Translations under genes and position numbers: made by a program
Shown here: positions 6,121 through 10,125 of the stretch, one piece after another
Position numbering within the stretch: the first letter of the stretch is position 1
How the letters are laid out: the number at the start of each line of letters is the position of its first letter
Source of the DNA: CAZGUH01 sp964529005
GTDB lineage: Bacteria > Actinomycetota > Acidimicrobiia > Acidimicrobiales > Ilumatobacteraceae
Assembly (NCBI GenBank): GCA_964529005.1
Contig: CAZGUH010000079.1
Span: forward strand, 1-10,125
DNA: 10,125 nucleotides
Reading direction: 5' to 3'
The notes under the pieces: model-generated
What the model saw: only the letters and a program-made list of their open reading frames with translations
Database searches by the model: none
Told to the model about the DNA's origin: nothing

Positions 6121-7524
6121 TTGGGGCGCTCAGGTTCAGGACGGCGCTACGAACGGATCCGTCCTCGCGGTGCGGTCCGGCTGTGGCTGCTGCGGAAGGT
6201 CGATGCGGGTGGTCAAGTCGCTACCTCGGCGGTGGGGAGGATGATCACCCGGTCGTACGGTGATGGGCGCATCGACCCGGCTCGACCCTCACCGAAGCCT
6301 CCGCTGCTGTTTCGCATGCTTCCCCACCTGCCATGGCCAACCTTCCAGCGGCTGCCGTGGACACGAGTTCCGGTGGGACCGTGGCCGAGCGTGGTGTCGT
6401 CACCGCCCGAGGAGCTTCTGACCCAGCCCGGCATTGATCGGGAGCCGGCAATAGAGGACAAGTGGGCCAGCGAGGCTCCGCTCCACGCCTTCTACGCCAC
6501 GCATTCTGACTCGCTGATCCATCTCGTTCCCAACATGATGGTTTCGCTCCTCGGCGTTGCGCCGCCGCTCTTGCGCGCGACTCGACGACTCGTGAAGGAG
6601 CGAGACGACCTGCCGGCCGTCGTCCCGAAGGCGGACGAGCCGAGCGCGCTCACCGCTGAGGTCAAGGCGAAGGCGACGGAGCTGGGGTTCAGCGCGGTAG
6701 GGGTGGCGCCCTACGACGCCCGCTACACCTTGGCCGAGCACATCGGTCGCAACGTCGGGGACCGAGTGATCGTCTGCATCGCTGAGCAGAACTATGCGTC
6801 GACGCAATGTCTGCCGTCGATGCGTACTCAGCAGGCGGCCCTTGCTGCCGAGGGACAGAGCGAGATATGGATCAGCGATCTCGCTGTGTGGCTTCGTTCT
6901 CGTGGCTATCGGGCGCGGCCCGAGAGCCTGACTGGTGAGTCGATCTTCATCCATTACGCCGTCCAGGCCGGCCTCGGCCAGCTGGGCCTCAACGGCCAGT
7001 TGCTCTCGCCCCACGCGGGCTCTCGCTGCCGGCTGATCGTCATGACGACGGACGCGCCGCTCGAGTTCGACCAGCCTCTGGACTACGGCATCGAGGGCGT
7101 GTGTGATCGGTGCAAGATCTGCGTGCGGCGTTGTCCAGTCGGAGCGATACCTGCGGAGCGACGGGAGTATCGGGGCGTCGTCAAGGCGAAGCTCAACTCG
7201 AAGCTGTGCCTGCCGATCGTCGCGAGGACCAACGGCTGCGCCATCTGCATGAAGGTGTGTCCGATCCAGCGGTACGGGCTCGATGCCGTGCTCGATGAGT
7301 ACAAGCGATCGGGCAACATCCTCGGCAAGGGCACCGATGATCTCGAGGGCTATGACTGGCCGATCGATGGACGTCACTACGGGCCCGGGAACCGGCCGCG
7401 GCTCAGTCGGGAGACATCGCTGCCAGATCTCCCCTTCGACAAAGCCCGCACTGCTCCTCTTCCCGGTCTGCGAGATCTCACCTCCGAGATCTTCGACGAC
7501 GGCTGGCGTAACGGAGAATCATGA
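6121..7524 (+). CDS. QueG/reductive-dehalogenase-like Fe-S oxidoreductase
   Basis: The product is 467 residues from TTG 6121. Near the C-terminus it has two iron-sulfur motifs: Cys328, Cys331, Cys334 and Cys338 followed by Pro (CX2CX2CX3CP), and Cys373, Cys376 and Cys380-Pro with Cys363 as likely fourth ligand. Upstream, AGLGQLGLNGQLLSPHAGS (283-301) and RLIVMTTDAPL (304-314) match the core shared by epoxyqueuosine reductase and reductive dehalogenases, which bind a corrinoid. It is longer than QueG, and residues 1-170 are a Pro/Arg-rich region I do not recognise. No twin-arginine signal peptide and no flavin or ferredoxin-reductase module is visible, so it is likely cytoplasmic with an external electron donor. 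The amidohydrolase follows with an ATGA overlap, so catabolism is more likely than tRNA modification. Halide removal is not shown; another reduction is possible. The start is uncertain among 6115, 6121 and 6241. Confidence 0.75.
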   Translation: MGRSGSGRRYERIRPRGAVRLWLLRKVDAGGQVATSAVGRMITRSYGDGRIDPARPSPKPPLLFRMLPHLPWPTFQRLPWTRVPVGPWPSVVSSPPEELLTQPGIDREPAIEDKWASEAPLHAFYATHSDSLIHLVPNMMVSLLGVAPPLLRATRRLVKERDDLPAVVPKADEPSALTAEVKAKATELGFSAVGVAPYDARYTLAEHIGRNVGDRVIVCIAEQNYASTQCLPSMRTQQAALAAEGQSEIWISDLAVWLRSRGYRARPESLTGESIFIHYAVQAGLGQLGLNGQLLSPHAGSRCRLIVMTTDAPLEFDQPLDYGIEGVCDRCKICVRRCPVGAIPAERREYRGVVKAKLNSKLCLPIVARTNGCAICMKVCPIQRYGLDAVLDEYKRSGNILGKGTDDLEGYDWPIDGRHYGPGNRPRLSRETSLPDLPFDKARTAPLPGLRDLTSEIFDDGWRNGES

Positions 7525-8174
7525 CAACCGACGACCTCAAACTGGACTACCAACGTCGCGGCATGGTTGGTCAGCAGCGCTTTGGCACACGGCCATGCCT
7601 ACTCGTGGTCGATGTGCAGGAGGGGTTCACAAATGATGCCTCGCCGCTCGGCTGCAACAACGATGAGGCGATCGCCGCGATCGCCGAGCTCATCCGAGTC
7701 GCGCGGGAGGTCGATGTTCCTGTTGTCTACTCTAAGTGCGAGTACGACGCCGGATCCGTCGTTGCCGCATCAGCGTTCATCGAGAAGGTGCCCATGCTCG
7801 GGACGTACACCGCAGACAGCCGATGGACGAAGATCGACGAGCGCGTCAGGCCTGAGCCCGACGAGTTCGTGATAACGAAGGTCTTCGCCTCGGTCTTCGC
7901 CGGTACGCCGCTCGCACAGTTCTTGGCAGCATCGCGTTGTGACTCGGTTGTGTGCGTTGGGACCTCGACGTCGGGTTGCGTCCGCGCGACCGCGGTCGAC
8001 GCGCTGCAGCACGGCTATCGCGTGGCAGTCGTGAGCGATGCGGTCTTCGACCGGGCCGACGGTCCACACCAGGCGGCCCTGTTCGATCTTCAGGCGAAGT
8101 ACGCGACGGTGGTGGACAAGGCCGTCGCAGCGCAACTGCTCGCTACCTTTGCGCGGGAGCGCTCTGAACGATGA
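7521..8174 (+). CDS. Isochorismatase-family amidohydrolase (N-carbamoylsarcosine or maleamate amidase type)
   Basis: The 217-residue product has the cysteine hydrolase triad of the isochorismatase fold: Asp31 (LVVDVQEGF), Lys120 (VITKVFASVF) and Cys153 (GTSTSGCVRAT). The SGCVRAT nucleophile loop, followed by DALQHGYRVAVVSDAVFDR and a late AKYATVV segment, resembles N-carbamoylsarcosine amidohydrolases and maleamate amidases more than nicotinamidases or true isochorismatases, which lack the cysteine. It would release ammonia, and possibly CO2, from an amide or carbamoyl compound in the cytoplasm. It overlaps both neighbours by ATGA; GGAG at 7513-7516 is its ribosome binding site. Its place between the Fe-S protein and the transporter suggests an early step on the imported substrate. 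The exact substrate is unknown. Confidence 0.85.
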   Translation: MTTDDLKLDYQRRGMVGQQRFGTRPCLLVVDVQEGFTNDASPLGCNNDEAIAAIAELIRVAREVDVPVVYSKCEYDAGSVVAASAFIEKVPMLGTYTADSRWTKIDERVRPEPDEFVITKVFASVFAGTPLAQFLAASRCDSVVCVGTSTSGCVRATAVDALQHGYRVAVVSDAVFDRADGPHQAALFDLQAKYATVVDKAVAAQLLATFARERSER

Positions 8175-9220
8175 ACATCGGAGCGCTCAGGCCAGCGGCG
8201 GTCGGCCATGCATCCGGACGTCGGGGTCTGCGGCCGTTGCTGCGCTCCTTCGGGCGGACACAGATCCTCCGGGGCTTGTTGGCGAAGGTCGTTCACGTCG
8301 TGTTGGTGCTGCTGATCGTGAGCTTTGCGGTCACGTTCATGCTCGACCTGGCGCCTGGAGATCCGGCGTTCTCGATCTATGGCGAGTATGCGACGCCCGA
8401 GCAGATCGAGCGCGTCCACGCCGATCTGCGCCTCGATGACCCGATCTACGAGCGGTACTTCGCATGGGTTGCCGATGCCGCCCGAGGCGACCTCGGCGTC
8501 TCGTACCACACGGGGCGCACAGTCGCCGGCGCCATCACACAGCACATCGGTCCCACCCTCGAGTTGATGGCTGCGGCCGTGCTCGCGGCGATCATCATCT
8601 CCGTGCCGCTCGGGGTCTACACCGCCTACCGACGTGATGGTTGGGTGGACCGCGCCGTGTCGGTCCTCACGTCGGGACTCATCGCCACCCCACCGTTCGT
8701 GAGCGCCGTCCTGCTCGTCTTCATCTCATCGATACAGCTCCAGGGCACGCCGTTCGGGTTCCCGTCGACGGGCTGGGTGCCCTTCGGCGAGAATCCCGCC
8801 GAGCACCTGCGGCACCTCTTTCTTCCGGCCTTGGCGCTGGCCCTGACCGAGATACCGAACTACACGCGGGTCCTCCGTGCTGACATGATCGCGACGCTCA
8901 ACGAAGACTTCATCCTCGCAGCGCGCGCCAAGGGCATCTCGACGATGCGCGTCCTGTTGCACCACGCGCTGCAACCGTCGTCGCTCTCGTTGGTCACCCT
9001 CGCAGGCCTGAGCGTCGCACGCCTCATCGGCGGAGCAGTGATCGTGGAGACGTTGTTCGCGGTTCCCGGGATCGGATCACTGCTCGTCACGAGCGTGGAC
9101 ACGAACGATGCCACGGTCGTCCAGGGCATCGTGCTGTTCAGCGCCGTCATCTTCGTCCTGGTCAACGCGGTGGTCGATGTGTCCTATCGTCGCCTTGATC
9201 CGCGAGTTCGCCTCCGCTGA
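8171..9220 (+). CDS. ABC transporter permease, DppB/OppB type
   Basis: The 349-residue product is an inner-membrane subunit of a peptide/nickel/opine-type (PepT) importer. About six hydrophobic segments are visible, near residues 38-58, 128-152, 163-190, 215-229, 272-295 and 316-338. The early APGDPA motif (61-66) and the DLRLDDPIYERY segment (85-96) are typical of the family. The ATPase-contacting loop reads AARAKGISTMRVLLHHAL (250-267). About 35 residues precede the first membrane segment, slightly more than usual; ATG 8171 is kept because it overlaps the amidase stop by ATGA. This family carries di- and oligopeptides but also opines, glycosides and other small molecules, so the cargo is not determined. 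Confidence 0.92.
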   Translation: MNIGALRPAAVGHASGRRGLRPLLRSFGRTQILRGLLAKVVHVVLVLLIVSFAVTFMLDLAPGDPAFSIYGEYATPEQIERVHADLRLDDPIYERYFAWVADAARGDLGVSYHTGRTVAGAITQHIGPTLELMAAAVLAAIIISVPLGVYTAYRRDGWVDRAVSVLTSGLIATPPFVSAVLLVFISSIQLQGTPFGFPSTGWVPFGENPAEHLRHLFLPALALALTEIPNYTRVLRADMIATLNEDFILAARAKGISTMRVLLHHALQPSSLSLVTLAGLSVARLIGGAVIVETLFAVPGIGSLLVTSVDTNDATVVQGIVLFSAVIFVLVNAVVDVSYRRLDPRVRLR

Positions 9221-10125
9221 TGACGCAGACCGCAACGGTCCTGGTCGACGAGCCGGCCCAAACGGCCTCGACATCTCGTCGTCGGCGTCGCGGCGGGCGG
9301 CGACGCACCGCACACATCGCGCGATGGCTGGCGTGCGCCTGGCTCGGCGCGATCGTCCTCCTGGCCCTCGCCGGCGATCTGCTTCCCCTTCATGACTACC
9401 GAGTGGCTGTGCCGGATCTGGCATCGACCACACCTCCGAGGTTCTCACTCGTCGAGCCACTCGGAACCGACCAGATCGGTCGGAGCGAGCTCTCGCGGCT
9501 GATCTTCGGCGCGCGCCAATCGCTGACCGTGGGCGTGGCGGTCGTAGTTCTCGCCATGGCCGCCGGCACGATGATCGGCTTGATCGCGGGCTTCTTCAGA
9601 GGCCTGGCCGATCGAACGATCTCCGTGCTGATCGACGCCGTCGTCTCGGTCCCTCCGTTGGTCCTACTCATCGGTGTGGCAACAATCGGCAAGCAGGATC
9701 TGCCGAGTATCATCATCGGGCTCACGATCGTCATCACGCCCTCGTTCGCCCGCCTTGCCAGGGCGACGACGTTGGCTCACGCCGACCGTGAGTACGTTCT
9801 CGCCGCCCAGGTCATCGGCGCGTCGAAGGTTCGGGTGCTCTACCGCGAGATCCTCCCGAACACCGTGTTTCCGCTGCTCTCCTTTGCGTTCCTGATGCTG
9901 GCGTTCGTGATCGTCGCGGAGGGCTCCTTGAGCTTCCTCGGCTTGGGGATCCCGGCGCCCGCGCCGAGCTGGGGCGGGATGATCAGCAGCGGACGGGCCT
10001 ACCTGGCAACCGATCCATACCTCGTCCTCTTGCCCTCAGCCTGCCTGCTCCTCACCGTCGTCTCGATCTCGATCATCGGTGATGAGCTCCGGCGCCGGAT
10101 GGACACGCGAGCATCAGCGATCTAG
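9220..10125 (+). CDS. ABC transporter permease, DppC/OppC type
   Basis: The 301-residue product is the second membrane subunit of the importer. An Arg-rich cytoplasmic N-terminus (about 19-30) precedes the first membrane segment (about 36-54). The family motifs GTDQIGRSELSRLIFGARQS (82-101), REYVLAAQVIGASKVRVLYR (190-209, ATPase-coupling loop) and SLSFLGLGIPAPAPSWGGMI (236-255) are all present. Further membrane segments lie near 104-128, 136-154, 160-176, 214-236 and 268-287. The start overlaps the DppB-type stop by one base (TGATG) and has no clear ribosome binding site, so translation depends on coupling. The window ends at its TAG. The ATPases and the substrate-binding protein of this importer are not in the window and may follow downstream. 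Confidence 0.93.
   Translation: MTQTATVLVDEPAQTASTSRRRRRGGRRRTAHIARWLACAWLGAIVLLALAGDLLPLHDYRVAVPDLASTTPPRFSLVEPLGTDQIGRSELSRLIFGARQSLTVGVAVVVLAMAAGTMIGLIAGFFRGLADRTISVLIDAVVSVPPLVLLIGVATIGKQDLPSIIIGLTIVITPSFARLARATTLAHADREYVLAAQVIGASKVRVLYREILPNTVFPLLSFAFLMLAFVIVAEGSLSFLGLGIPAPAPSWGGMISSGRAYLATDPYLVLLPSACLLLTVVSISIIGDELRRRMDTRASAI

Noticed and set aside
6066..6263. 65-residue + strand frame across the unit 3 promoter
   Set aside because: It would start inside the operator, has no binding site, and overlaps the Fe-S protein gene in a different frame.
6400..7377. Minus-strand open frame of 325 residues
   Set aside because: It is antisense to the Fe-S protein, whose cysteine motifs establish the real strand.
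6121..7524. Calling the Fe-S protein QueG (tRNA epoxyqueuosine reductase)
   Set aside because: It is longer than QueG, has an unrelated N-terminal region, and sits in a catabolic operon; only the superfamily core is shared.
7521..8174. Naming the amidohydrolase as maleamate amidase of the aerobic nicotinate pathway
   Set aside because: The fold and triad fit, but no other gene of that pathway (hydroxynicotinate monooxygenase, dihydroxypyridine dioxygenase, maleate isomerase) is present.
1..10125. tRNA, rRNA, CRISPR, insertion sequences or defence genes
   Set aside because: I saw no cloverleaf-like sequence, regular repeat array, transposase motif or terminal inverted repeats; the window is a compact metabolic cluster.

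Overview
The window is a catabolic gene cluster from a high-GC bacterium. All nine confident protein genes lie on the + strand, and nearly every junction overlaps by 1 to 4 bases (ATGA, TTGA or TGATG). GC-rich third codon positions, GTG/TTG starts and a DUF3891 gene suggest an actinobacterium or a similar high-GC lineage. This placement is an inference; the window holds no taxonomic marker.

Layout. (1) Positions 1-151 are a leader with a promoter-like region and the first copy of a 13-base near-palindrome. (2) Unit 1 (152-1887) encodes a DUF3891 protein and an isocitrate lyase/PEP mutase superfamily lyase that keeps the catalytic KRCGH loop. (3) Unit 2 (about 1992-5914) encodes a Rieske oxygenase alpha subunit, an SMP-30/gluconolactonase-type lactonase, and the large and small subunits of an aconitase/isopropylmalate-isomerase-type hydro-lyase. 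A second copy of the 13-mer lies in front of it. (4) A spacer (5915-6120) holds a 27-codon ORF with a very strong ribosome binding site, a 12-base palindrome and a third 13-mer. (5) Unit 3 (about 6121-10125) encodes a QueG/reductive-dehalogenase-like Fe-S protein, an isochorismatase-fold amidohydrolase, and two oligopeptide-type ABC permeases. The window ends exactly at the stop codon of the second permease.

How the genes may work together (inference). The ABC transporter imports a small organic substrate. The amidohydrolase could open an amide or remove a carbamoyl group. The Fe-S protein could perform a reduction, possibly corrinoid-dependent. The Rieske oxygenase hydroxylates, the lactonase opens a lactone, the hydro-lyase adds or moves water on a branched unsaturated dicarboxylate, and the lyase splits the hydroxy-acid into central metabolites. 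The last two steps resemble dimethylmaleate hydratase plus 2,3-dimethylmalate lyase of anaerobic nicotinate fermentation, or the end of the methylcitrate cycle. The combination with a Rieske oxygenase and a dehalogenase-like protein matches no pathway I recognise.

The most notable signal outside the genes is the set of three nearly identical 13-mers (consensus ATTGTCTGRCAAY), one before each unit. They look like operators of a single GntR/FCD-type regulator whose gene is not in the window, which would make the three units one regulon.
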